Shown: positions 1-6,578 of the stretch, one piece after another
Layout: each line of letters opens with the position of its first letter
Numbering within the stretch: position 1 is the stretch's first letter
NCBI GenBank assembly: GCA_027080245.1
Contig: JALWSN010000077.1
Location: 1-8,426, forward strand
DNA length: 8,426 nt
Reading direction: 5' to 3'
Source of the DNA: Ignavibacteriales bacterium
GTDB lineage: Bacteria; Bacteroidota; Ignavibacteria; Ignavibacteriales; Melioribacteraceae
Notes under the pieces: model-generated
What the model saw: the letters and a program-made list of their open reading frames with translations, nothing else
What the model was told of the DNA's origin: nothing
Database searches by the model: none
Program-made: the position numbers and the translations under genes

Positions 1-81
1 GTGTTAGCAGAGGGAGCGAATGTTTTTAATTTCATTTTCTTTTTTTTATATTCAATAATGTTTAAAAAAACTTTAGATTAA
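1..81 (+). other. Leader, or 3' end of an upstream gene
   Basis: The frame beginning at base 1 is open for 26 codons and ends with TAA at 79-81, so its stop overlaps the ATG of the hybrid kinase as TAATG. Within it an ATG at 58 gives a 7-residue peptide (MFKKTLD). This could be the C-terminus of an upstream gene translationally coupled to the kinase, a short leader peptide, or chance: 26 open codons is not rare in AT-rich DNA. A second frame ends at TAA 27-29 and could equally be the end of an upstream gene, leaving about 50 bp of T/A-rich promoter-like sequence. I cannot choose between these from the window alone. Confidence 0.25.
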
Positions 82-3000
82 TGAAGCCTCAACAGCAGTC
101 GGAAACAAAGGACTTTTTCAAAGAGTTTTCAATTTTTGTAGAGTCGTTGCCGTTTGGCGTGGCGGTGCTGGATTCAAACCTGACCGTTGTTGCCGTTAAC
201 AATAATTTACACGGTTTCAATAATTTTTTGAACCTAAAAGAAATTCGTGAGGGTAAAAAGTTTGCCGCCTCGGAATTTGCAAAGCAAAACGAACTTTTGG
301 AAGACCTTTACAACTTAAAATCAATCCCGTTTGAGAAAGAGCTGTTAACCATTAAAACTCGGAAAGGAATAATTAGAATCACTCTGAAAGGTTCGCCAAT
401 TTTTTTGGACGGCAGGTATTTCGGGTCGTTTTTAATTTTTGAGGATAATCTTACTACAGAGCAGTCTGAAATATTGAATATAAAAAAAACGTTTGATTTA
501 TTGGTTAATATTTACGATGTGGTAATATTATTCAATAATAATAGAGTCGTCGAGAACTTTAAAATTCAAAGGAGTAAAAATTATTTAAAAAAGTTTTTTA
601 AGATTACAAAAGGCGGGCTACCTGGTAAAACAATATTCAAAGCCAAAGATGGAAGCGCCGTTAATATTATGGATTTAATTAGCGAGTCTCGGGAAACGGA
701 CAAATCTTTTATTTTTAAGGAATTAAAGTTAGAAGATAAATATTTTAATCTATTTATTTTGCTCGCGGACGGCGCCCGCGCATTTGTCGCTTTTGACGAC
801 GTTACCGACCAGGTATTGGAGTTAAATTCTATTAAGGAAGAATTAACAGATCTTTTGGATTACCAAAATATTTCCGAAAGGGTTCTGGGAGGCTTGATTT
901 TATTGAACCAAAAGGGTGTTATTAAAAAATGGTCCTACAAATGCGAAGAAATATTCGGATTGCCTAAAAGCAAAGTTCACAACAAATTTGTCGGCAAAGT
1001 AATTCCTGATTTAACGAAAGAATATTTTGAGAGCATTAGGGAAAAACTTTCAGAGGAAAAGCGTTGGCAATCATATTTTAGTTTTGTTATTAATGGAAAA
1101 GAAGAAACGTTAAAATTTCGATTCAGACTTCTGGAGAATTCCGACATTGGAGTTGAAGTTAACGTTGAGACCGAACAGGCTTTGCTAGAAAAAGAATTAA
1201 GACAAAAAGAAAGACTGTACCGCGAGATTATTTCCAACAGCGGGGAGTTTATTTTTATTCTTGACGAGAGGGGAAGAATAGAATTTGCCAACGAATCTTC
1301 TGTGCAAAGTTTGAACTATTCAGAAGATGAAATAATAGGAAAATATTTAATTGAATTTATTGAAGAAAAATTCAAAAATAAAAATAGAGCCATTCTAAAA
1401 AATTTGTTCAAAACGGAACCTACATCGATTGAGATTCCCATTAAATCCGGAACGGGCAAAATATTTCAAACGCTGGCAAAAATTAATCCAGTCCTCGACG
1501 TCAACGGTTCGATAATTCGCTACAATGCTATTTTAATAGACGTCACGACTCAAAAGGAGTCCCAAAAGGATTTACTTTTAATACGCACGGTTTTCGAAGC
1601 ATCCATTGACGCAATTACCGTTGTAAAGAACAGAAAAATAATTCTCGCAAATCTCGCCTTTGCTACGATGTTTGGCTACGGGAATATTGCTTCCGTTCTT
1701 AATAAAGATCCGCTCGATTTTTGCGACGAAGGAGAAGTAAATAAATTGGCAGAAGCTATTCAGAAAGCTGAAAAGAATCAGTCGATTAGCCAGAGGCTTG
1801 AATTTATTGGGGTTAAGAAAGATGGTAGCAAGATTTTTCTTGAAAATTCAATTACTTCTTACGAAAGCGAAGACGAAATTTTCATTGTCTCAATATTGCG
1901 CGACGTAACCGAGCGAAAAATTAGTCAGGGAAAATTGGAGCGTTCGGAAAAGCAATTGCGCAAAGTTACCGAAAGCATTAACGATTTTATTTGGAACGCT
2001 AATTTAGTCGACGGTAAATTAAAACAGACTTTTTACACTTCGGCCGTGCAAAAAATAACGGGTTACAAGCCCGAAGATTTTGTCGAAAATCAAAAGCTCT
2101 GGATTGAAATTATTCATCCGAAGGACAGGGAATTTGTGGTTAAAAAATTAAAATCGTTCTACCGTAATAGTAAAGCGGCTTCCGAGGAATTCGAATACAG
2201 AATAATCAATAGGCGCGGGGGTATTCTCTGGATTAAAAATAGTGTAAATGTAGAAAGGGATTCCAACGGCAAAGTGATTCAGGCGGTAGGATTGGTTAGC
2301 GACGTTACTTTAAGCAAGCGCGCTAAAGAGGAACTCGAACGAACAGCCGAGGAACTTAAAAGATTAAATCAAACCAAGGACAGATTCCTTTCGATTATTT
2401 CTCACGATTTACGAACGCCATTTAGCTCGATACTTGGCTACACTGACATTTTACTGAACGACAGAAATCTTTCCGAAGATAAGAGAGTAGAATATGTTTC
2501 GTTTATTCAGGAGTCCGCTAAAAATATGCTTAACCTTGTAAATTCTTTGTTGGACTGGACGAGGTTACAAACAGGTCGAATAAAATTCGAGCCATCAAAA
2601 ATTAATGCCGCTCTGGTGGTAAACAATTCGATTCAAATGCTTAGTGGCGAGGCAATGAAAAAAAATATTAACCTTGTGGCAAATATCGGAAGAGAAATAA
2701 ACGTTTATGCGGACAAAGATTTGCTTTTGCAGGTATTTAACAACTTGATTTCCAACTCAATTAAGTTTACCAAACCCGGCGGATTTGTGGAAGTCTCTTC
2801 CGGAATTTTGTCGGACAAAAAAATGATTGAATTTTGCGTGAGAGATTCCGGTGTGGGAATTAAGCCCGAAGACATTGACAAATTATTTAGGGTGGATTCA
2901 AAGTTTACTCTCGAAGGAACTTCCGGCGAAAAGGGGAGCGGGTTGGGGCTATCCCTTTGCGCGGACATTGTGAAAAAGCACGGAGGAGAAATAAGAGTTG

Positions 3001-3425
3001 AAAGCGAAGTTGGGAAGGGTTCAAAATTTTTCTTTACTCTGCCCGTTTCCTCTTCCACAATTCTTTTAGTGGACGACGTTAAAACCGACCGTATTCTTTA
3101 CGCAAAGTTAATTAAAAGCTTGTTGCCTGAATTTGAAATTCTGGACGCGCCAAACGGCAAGGTAGCTTTGGAAATGATTAAAAAATTGAACCCCGCCTTG
3201 GTTATTTGCGAACATCACTTGCCTTTAATGAACGGAATTGAATTTGCCAAGCAAATATTTGCTGACGATGAAATATCCTCGAAACCTAATATTATTGTGC
3301 TTTCGCGAAACGTAAGCGAGCAAGACGCGCAAGAGTACAAGAAAATAGGCGTAGAAAAGGTTTTTAGCAAACCCGTTAAATTAAATGAGTTCAAATTAGC
3401 AATTGAAAATTCAATCCAAAGCTAA
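81..3425 (+). CDS. Soluble multi-PAS hybrid histidine kinase with an atypical receiver domain
   Basis: A 1114-residue sensor kinase that should autophosphorylate on histidine in response to a cytoplasmic signal read by its PAS domains. No signal peptide or membrane segment is visible. Modules in order: PAS-like regions at about 10-125 and 130-250 (both degenerate; the second ends in DDVTDQ), PAS about 262-370, PAS about 379-495 (ends IDVTTQ), PAS about 500-615 (ends RDVTER) and a PAS/PAC about 622-745 (ends SDVTLS). A short coiled linker follows, then HisKA with H775 in SIISHDLRTPF. The HATPase has its N-box at N888/N892, its G1 box at D922-S-G-V-G926 and its G2 box at G952-S-G-L-G956. A C-terminal receiver spans about 993-1112. 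The receiver keeps the acidic pair D998/D999, S1075 and K1097-P, but the phospho-acceptor position is E1044 (VICEHHLP) instead of Asp. The ATG start lacks a Shine-Dalgarno site. No DNA-binding output domain is present. The kinase assignment is firm; signal and partner are unknown. Confidence 0.93.
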   Translation: MKPQQQSETKDFFKEFSIFVESLPFGVAVLDSNLTVVAVNNNLHGFNNFLNLKEIREGKKFAASEFAKQNELLEDLYNLKSIPFEKELLTIKTRKGIIRITLKGSPIFLDGRYFGSFLIFEDNLTTEQSEILNIKKTFDLLVNIYDVVILFNNNRVVENFKIQRSKNYLKKFFKITKGGLPGKTIFKAKDGSAVNIMDLISESRETDKSFIFKELKLEDKYFNLFILLADGARAFVAFDDVTDQVLELNSIKEELTDLLDYQNISERVLGGLILLNQKGVIKKWSYKCEEIFGLPKSKVHNKFVGKVIPDLTKEYFESIREKLSEEKRWQSYFSFVINGKEETLKFRFRLLENSDIGVEVNVETEQALLEKELRQKERLYREIISNSGEFIFILDERGRIEFANESSVQSLNYSEDEIIGKYLIEFIEEKFKNKNRAILKNLFKTEPTSIEIPIKSGTGKIFQTLAKINPVLDVNGSIIRYNAILIDVTTQKESQKDLLLIRTVFEASIDAITVVKNRKIILANLAFATMFGYGNIASVLNKDPLDFCDEGEVNKLAEAIQKAEKNQSISQRLEFIGVKKDGSKIFLENSITSYESEDEIFIVSILRDVTERKISQGKLERSEKQLRKVTESINDFIWNANLVDGKLKQTFYTSAVQKITGYKPEDFVENQKLWIEIIHPKDREFVVKKLKSFYRNSKAASEEFEYRIINRRGGILWIKNSVNVERDSNGKVIQAVGLVSDVTLSKRAKEELERTAEELKRLNQTKDRFLSIISHDLRTPFSSILGYTDILLNDRNLSEDKRVEYVSFIQESAKNMLNLVNSLLDWTRLQTGRIKFEPSKINAALVVNNSIQMLSGEAMKKNINLVANIGREINVYADKDLLLQVFNNLISNSIKFTKPGGFVEVSSGILSDKKMIEFCVRDSGVGIKPEDIDKLFRVDSKFTLEGTSGEKGSGLGLSLCADIVKKHGGEIRVESEVGKGSKFFFTLPVSSSTILLVDDVKTDRILYAKLIKSLLPEFEILDAPNGKVALEMIKKLNPALVICEHHLPLMNGIEFAKQIFADDEISSKPNIIVLSRNVSEQDAQEYKKIGVEKVFSKPVKLNEFKLAIENSIQS

Positions 3426-3505
3426 TCGACATGCAGCGTCTTTTTAATTGATTAATAAGCGGAAATAAATTAAATTGAATTAATTTAAGATCAATAGTAA
3501 AAAAT
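3426..3505. promoter_or_regulatory. AT-rich spacer with nested inverted repeats upstream of btsS
   Basis: The 80-bp gap between the hybrid kinase and the BtsS-like gene contains a perfect 8-bp inverted repeat, TAAATTAA (3466-3473) and TTAATTTA (3480-3487), with a 6-nt loop. An outer pair, ATTGAT (3447-3452) and ATCAAT (3490-3495), flanks it. Close to the kinase stop there is a 3-bp GAC/GTC stem followed by five T (3428-3445), too weak to call a terminator. The repeat could be an operator or part of a promoter, or simply chance in A/T-only sequence. No convincing -35/-10 pair was found. Confidence 0.3.
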
Positions 3506-5212
3506 ATGGCTCCGCAAGCAAATAATCTTATCGGTTTAATGGACATCTTAATCAATCTTTCCAAGGAGATGGCGGTTTTCCTCGTAATTGCGTATTTAAT
3601 TACCAAGACTCCCATTTTCAAAGTAATAATTTCAAAGAGCTTTACCAAAAGGGATTATTTAATTCTTTACGTTGTCTTTAGCGTAATGTCTGTTATTGGC
3701 ACTTATTTCGGTATTCCCGTTCGCGGCGCAATTGCAAACAACAGAGTGATAGGGGCTGCGCTTGCGGGTTTAATTGGAGGACCGGCTCTAGGTTTTTCCG
3801 TAGGATTTACGGCGGGCGTTCATCGTTATTTTATAGGGGGATTTACGGGGTTGGCGTGCGGATTGTCAACAACCGTCGAAGGTTTGCTGGCAGGCTTTGT
3901 TCAACTTTATTTTTCTCGCAAAGGGATGTTCGAAAGAGTGTTTGACCCTGCCGTTGCGTTTTACACAACCTTTGTTGCCGAAGTGGTTCAAATGTTAATT
4001 ATTTTAGCAGTGGCAAGGCCCATTACCGACGCCGTGGAATTAGTAAAAATAATTGCGCTACCAATGATTCTTTCCAATTCAATCGGAACGTCTTTAATTA
4101 TGAGTATTTTCAGGGATCAAAAATACAATTACGACAAAATCGGATCGGCGTATTCGAAAAAAGCTTTGAAAATTGCGAGGAAAATTTTAGGGTATTTGAA
4201 GGAAAATCTGGATTACGATTCCGCGGCGGAAATTGCGGAAATAATCAGAAAGGAAACCGGCGTTGCAGCCGTGGCAATTACGGACAGGGAAAAAGTCCTT
4301 GCGTTTCAAGGTGTAGGGAGCGACCACCACGTAGCCGGAATGGACATTGCTTCCGAAGTAACAAAGCGAGCAATTGCGGAAAACGAAATAATTTTTTTAG
4401 ACGGCATCGAGGAGCAATATCGTTGCAATGTAAACGACTCTTGCAAATTGTCTTCCGTTTTGGTAGTGCCAATGGGCATCAGGGACGAAGTAATTGGCGC
4501 TATTAAACTTTACGAGCAAAAGAACAAATACTTCAATAAAATCAATATTGCGCTGGGGCAGGGAATCGCCGAGCTTGTTTCCAATCAACTCATTATTGCC
4601 CGTTACGAACGGCAGAAAAATTTATTAACACAAGCCGAGCTTAAATTGTTGCAAGCTCAAATAAATCCGCATTTCCTTTTTAACGCAATTAATACGATAA
4701 TTGCAGTGAGCAGAACAAGCGCGGAAAAAGCGAGAGAATTATTGTTAGATTTGTCTAACTATTTTCGAAAGAATTTAAAGCGCAAAGAAGACTTCTCCAC
4801 TATCCGCGAAGAATTGGAACACGTAAAATCTTACTTAAGAATTGAGAAGGCGAGATTTCAAGACAAGCTCGAAATAGTAACCGACATTGACGAGTCGTTG
4901 TTGAATTACAAAATTCCAATCTTTACAATTCAGCCAATTGTAGAAAATGCCATTAAACACGGCGTCTCGAAAATTTTGGACAAAGGAAAAGTGAAAATCA
5001 GCATCTTCAGAAACAACGGGCACATTCGGATTGATATTGAGGACAACGGAGGCAATTATTCCCGACCGAAACATAGGGACGGGCTGGGAATTAATATTGT
5101 TAATAATAGAATCAAAAATTTAATGGGGAAGGATTACGGGATTGAAATAAATTCCGAGCCAGGGGTTAAAACCGTTGCGTCTATTACTTTGCCCGGCGGG
5201 GAGGTGCAATGA
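3506..5212 (+). CDS. btsS: BtsS (YehU)-type membrane sensor histidine kinase, LytS/YpdA family
   Basis: A 568-residue inner-membrane sensor kinase, close in length to E. coli BtsS (about 561). Residues about 20-200 form the 5TMR_LYT sensor with roughly six hydrophobic segments and the family signature NNR, GLIGGPALGF, HRYFIGGFTGLACGLST and a downstream VAEVVQMLIILAVARP. A GAF-like domain (about 220-365) follows, with AVAITDREKVLAF, D273-H-H, and a C307-x5-C313 pair. The kinase region has H389 in QINPHFLFNAINTI, the N-box E480-N481-A-I-K-H, D513-N-G-G and D525-G-L-G. In E. coli BtsS binds pyruvate and phosphorylates BtsR. The residues reported for pyruvate binding there (R72, R99, C110, S113) correspond to R80, R107, C118 and S121 here with the same spacing. 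The ATG at 3506 has no Shine-Dalgarno site; ATG 3539 is an in-frame alternative but would cut into the N-terminal segment. The stop overlaps the start of the LytTR regulator. YpdA and LytS share the fold, so pyruvate as ligand is inferred. Confidence 0.92.
   Translation: MAPQANNLIGLMDILINLSKEMAVFLVIAYLITKTPIFKVIISKSFTKRDYLILYVVFSVMSVIGTYFGIPVRGAIANNRVIGAALAGLIGGPALGFSVGFTAGVHRYFIGGFTGLACGLSTTVEGLLAGFVQLYFSRKGMFERVFDPAVAFYTTFVAEVVQMLIILAVARPITDAVELVKIIALPMILSNSIGTSLIMSIFRDQKYNYDKIGSAYSKKALKIARKILGYLKENLDYDSAAEIAEIIRKETGVAAVAITDREKVLAFQGVGSDHHVAGMDIASEVTKRAIAENEIIFLDGIEEQYRCNVNDSCKLSSVLVVPMGIRDEVIGAIKLYEQKNKYFNKINIALGQGIAELVSNQLIIARYERQKNLLTQAELKLLQAQINPHFLFNAINTIIAVSRTSAEKARELLLDLSNYFRKNLKRKEDFSTIREELEHVKSYLRIEKARFQDKLEIVTDIDESLLNYKIPIFTIQPIVENAIKHGVSKILDKGKVKISIFRNNGHIRIDIEDNGGNYSRPKHRDGLGINIVNNRIKNLMGKDYGIEINSEPGVKTVASITLPGGEVQ
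5198..5206 (+). promoter_or_regulatory. Strong ribosome binding site for the LytTR regulator gene
   Basis: GGGGAGGTG lies 2 nt before the ATG at 5209, inside the last codons of the sensor gene. It contains GGAGG and is much stronger than anything before the other two upstream starts. Together with the ATGA stop/start overlap it supports the 5209 start and translational coupling of the sensor and regulator genes. Confidence 0.75.
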
Positions 5213-5922
5213 AGCTAAAGGCGGTAATTGTTGAAGACGAAATACATGCAAGGGACGAGCTTGAATTTCTGCTGAAAGAAACTGGTCGAGTGGAGGTTCT
5301 TGAAAAATGCACAAACGCGCTCGAAGGAATCAGAGCCGTTAACAAACATCGTCCCGAAGTTCTTTTCCTCGATATTAATTTGCCTGCAATAGACGGATTT
5401 GAAATGCTTTCGATGATTGAAGAGTCGTTGATACCTCACGTTGTTTTCGTAACTGCGTTCGATGAATACGCCATTAAAGCGTTTGAAAAAAACGCCGCCG
5501 ATTATTTACTGAAGCCAATTGAAAAAGAAAGATTGCTTCAAGCTCTGGAAAAGGTCGAAAAACTTGCGGTTAACTCCGACAAGCAAAAGCTTGAAATCCC
5601 TTTGATGAGAAGAATCCCAAGTTACGGAGCGCACAAAATTAAGCTGGTAGACATTGACGATATTGAATTCGTTCAAACGGATGCGACAGGGGTATATTTT
5701 GTTTGCGAAGAAAAAAAATATTTTACCGATTTAACTCTAAAAGTAATCGAGGAAAAAACAAAACTTTTTCGTTGTCACAAACAATATTTAATTAATCCCG
5801 ACAAAATTGACGAGATTATTTTTGAGGGTAATTCTTCCGCAAAAATTAAGACAAGGGGAAATTATTACGTACCGGTAAGCAGGCATTATCTTAAAACCTT
5901 AAAAGAAATTCTTTCAATTTAA
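5209..5922 (+). CDS. btsR: BtsR (YehT)-type LytTR response regulator
   Basis: A 237-residue DNA-binding response regulator, matching the length of E. coli BtsR (about 239). The receiver domain (residues about 3-120) has acidic residues E9/D10, phospho-acceptor D55 in LFLDINLP, T82 in VTAFDEYAIKAFEKNAADYL and K102-P103, so all catalytic positions are intact. The LytTR domain (about 130-236) shows TDLTLKVIEEKT, the R188-C-H-K-Q-Y-L-I-N motif and V221-P-V-S-R-H-Y-L-K near the C-terminus. From memory the wording of these motifs is closer to BtsR than to YpdB. The protein should be phosphorylated by the kinase encoded by the overlapping upstream gene and then bind direct repeats in target promoters. 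In E. coli the main target is btsT, a CstA-family pyruvate importer; here a CstA-family gene is the next gene downstream, which makes it the obvious candidate target. Confidence 0.92.
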   Translation: MKLKAVIVEDEIHARDELEFLLKETGRVEVLEKCTNALEGIRAVNKHRPEVLFLDINLPAIDGFEMLSMIEESLIPHVVFVTAFDEYAIKAFEKNAADYLLKPIEKERLLQALEKVEKLAVNSDKQKLEIPLMRRIPSYGAHKIKLVDIDDIEFVQTDATGVYFVCEEKKYFTDLTLKVIEEKTKLFRCHKQYLINPDKIDEIIFEGNSSAKIKTRGNYYVPVSRHYLKTLKEILSI

Positions 5923-5931
5923 TTTACGCTT

Positions 5932-5973
5932 TCCCCAATATTCCACTCAGCATGATGTAAGCATGTGGGGGGA
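5932..5973 (+). terminator. Possible hairpin after the regulator gene
   Basis: Ten bases after the regulator stop, CCCCA (5933-5937) can pair with TGGGG (5966-5970), enclosing CATG (5951-5954) that pairs with CATG (5962-5965). An alternative uses CCA at 5943-5945. The stem is interrupted by a long bulge and there is no run of T after it (GGATTAACTC follows), so it is a weak intrinsic terminator at best. It might instead be a transcript-stabilising or attenuating structure. Confidence 0.25.
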
Positions 5974-6055
5974 TTAACTCATTATCTTGCAGTGTTCGCC
6001 CGGACTTGCAGGATGATTGGAAGCATTGATGAATGAAGGAGGTATCCTATCCTTA

Positions 6056-6136
6056 ACCTTTTCCCTTGAAGTTCTCCCTACTCTTTTCGAGAGGAAGTTT
6101 GTAGAGAAGTTTTTGAAAGAGTTTAATGGAAAAAGT
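6056..6136. repeat. Imperfect hairpin-forming segment
   Basis: CTTTTCC (6058-6064) pairs with GGAAAAAG (6128-6135, one bulged A). Further in, TTCTC (6072-6076) pairs with GAGAA (6104-6108), TAC (6079-6081) with GTA (6101-6103), and TCT (6082-6084) with AGA (6090-6092). The nested pairs make a long irregular stem. ACCTTTTCC recurs at 6193-6201. Similar C/T-rich arm, loop, G/A-rich arm segments are often dispersed intergenic repeats, but I cannot test copy number here. Confidence 0.35.
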
Positions 6137-6201
6137 CTTAAGCAATAAGTAACTGAAATTATTTTTGAACCTCTGAGCTTTTAAACCGTTTTACCTTTTC
6201 C

Positions 6202-6236
6202 TCATTCACAATTCAACATTCATAATTCATAATTAT
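6202..6236. repeat. Heptamer tandem repeat (NNATTCA, five units)
   Basis: Four units of NNATTCA (tc, ca, ac and ta, each followed by ATTCA) run in exact 7-bp register from 6202, followed by a diverged fifth unit, taATTAT. ATTCA starts at 6204, 6211, 6218 and 6225. This is a short degenerate satellite in the non-coding spacer; no function is evident. Confidence 0.6.
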
Positions 6237-6421
6237 TATTCGCACATTCGTAATCATTTTTTGGTTTTTGAATTTGTAGTTTTATGTTCAGCAATGGTTT
6301 TCGTTTGCAAAAGAATTTAAAAATCGATAGTGAAATTCATTTTCCAACGGTAAAACTAGCGTGCATCTTACTCTTCGATTTTAACGCTTCGGAAGGAAAT
6401 AATGCAACTTAACGTTTTTCT

Positions 6422-6540
6422 TATTGCCAATTATTCATATTGATGTATTTTAAAATGAATAAAGCGAAAAAAAATTCAAAATACGGTTTGGCAATACAAA
6501 TGGATTCAAAAATTCTCCTAAAAATCTTTTCACATTCAAA
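6422..6540. promoter_or_regulatory. Candidate regulatory zone of the transporter gene
   Basis: A perfect 9-bp inverted repeat, TATTGCCAA (6422-6430) and TTGGCAATA (6488-6496), is separated by 57 bp. Three copies of ATTCAAA start at 6474, 6504 and 6534, exactly 30 bp apart. A TAAAAT resembling a -10 box lies at 6451-6456, with TTGCCA 20 bp upstream, which is too far for a standard sigma-70 promoter. LytTR regulators bind direct repeats, so this zone is where a BtsR-type site would be expected, but no match to a known motif is claimed. Confidence 0.3.
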
Positions 6541-6567
6541 TAATTCAATTATTTATTAACTAAAAAT

Positions 6568-6574
6568 AGGTGGG
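6568..6574 (+). promoter_or_regulatory. Ribosome binding site fixing the transporter start
   Basis: AGGTGGG lies 4 nt upstream of the ATG at 6579. A GTG at 6570 is in frame and would add three residues, but it lies within this Shine-Dalgarno-like sequence and has no site of its own, so the ATG at 6579 is preferred. Confidence 0.65.
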
Positions 6575-6578
6575 TATC

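Larger units (their letters stand above)
5923..6578. other. Long intergenic region upstream of the transporter gene
   Basis: This 656-bp stretch has no recognisable gene. The first part (about 5930-6150) is richer in G and C and contains hairpin-forming sequence: 5933-5970, 5988-6010 and 6056-6135. CTTGCAG occurs twice, 19 bp apart (5986 and 6005). The middle has a heptamer tandem repeat (6202-6236). The last 150 bp are very AT-rich, with a 9-bp inverted repeat (6422-6430 and 6488-6496) and ATTCAAA three times exactly 30 bp apart (6474, 6504, 6534). The transporter promoter and any BtsR-like binding site should be here, but I could not identify either securely. A 42-codon ORF (6284-6412) is the longest noted and looks like chance. 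Confidence 0.6.

Noticed and set aside
2705..3058. 117-residue open frame on the - strand inside the hybrid kinase
   Set aside because: It lies antisense to the conserved HATPase domain, has no family motifs and is a shadow of the real gene; the same holds for the other antisense frames in the four genes.
3421..3445. Terminator after the hybrid kinase (GAC...GTC followed by TTTTT)
   Set aside because: The stem is only 3 bp, too weak for an intrinsic terminator.
6284..6412. A 42-codon ORF (MFSNGFRLQKNLK...) in the intergenic region
   Set aside because: No ribosome binding site, no recognisable motif, and a length expected by chance; it would need conservation in relatives to be believed.
6425..6456. 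Sigma-70 promoter TTGCCA / TAAAAT before the transporter gene
   Set aside because: The spacing is 20 bp, outside the usual 16-18 bp, and A/T-rich sequence gives many such matches; a Bacteroidota-type TTTG / TAnnTTTG pair was also not found convincingly.
6570..6578. GTG at 6570 as the start of the CstA-family gene
   Set aside because: It overlaps the AGGTGGG sequence that serves as ribosome binding site for the ATG at 6579 and adds only three residues.
5923..6578. Insertion sequence, CRISPR array or tRNA gene in the long spacer
   Set aside because: No transposase fragment, no terminal inverted repeats with target duplication, no regular repeat-spacer array and no cloverleaf were seen.
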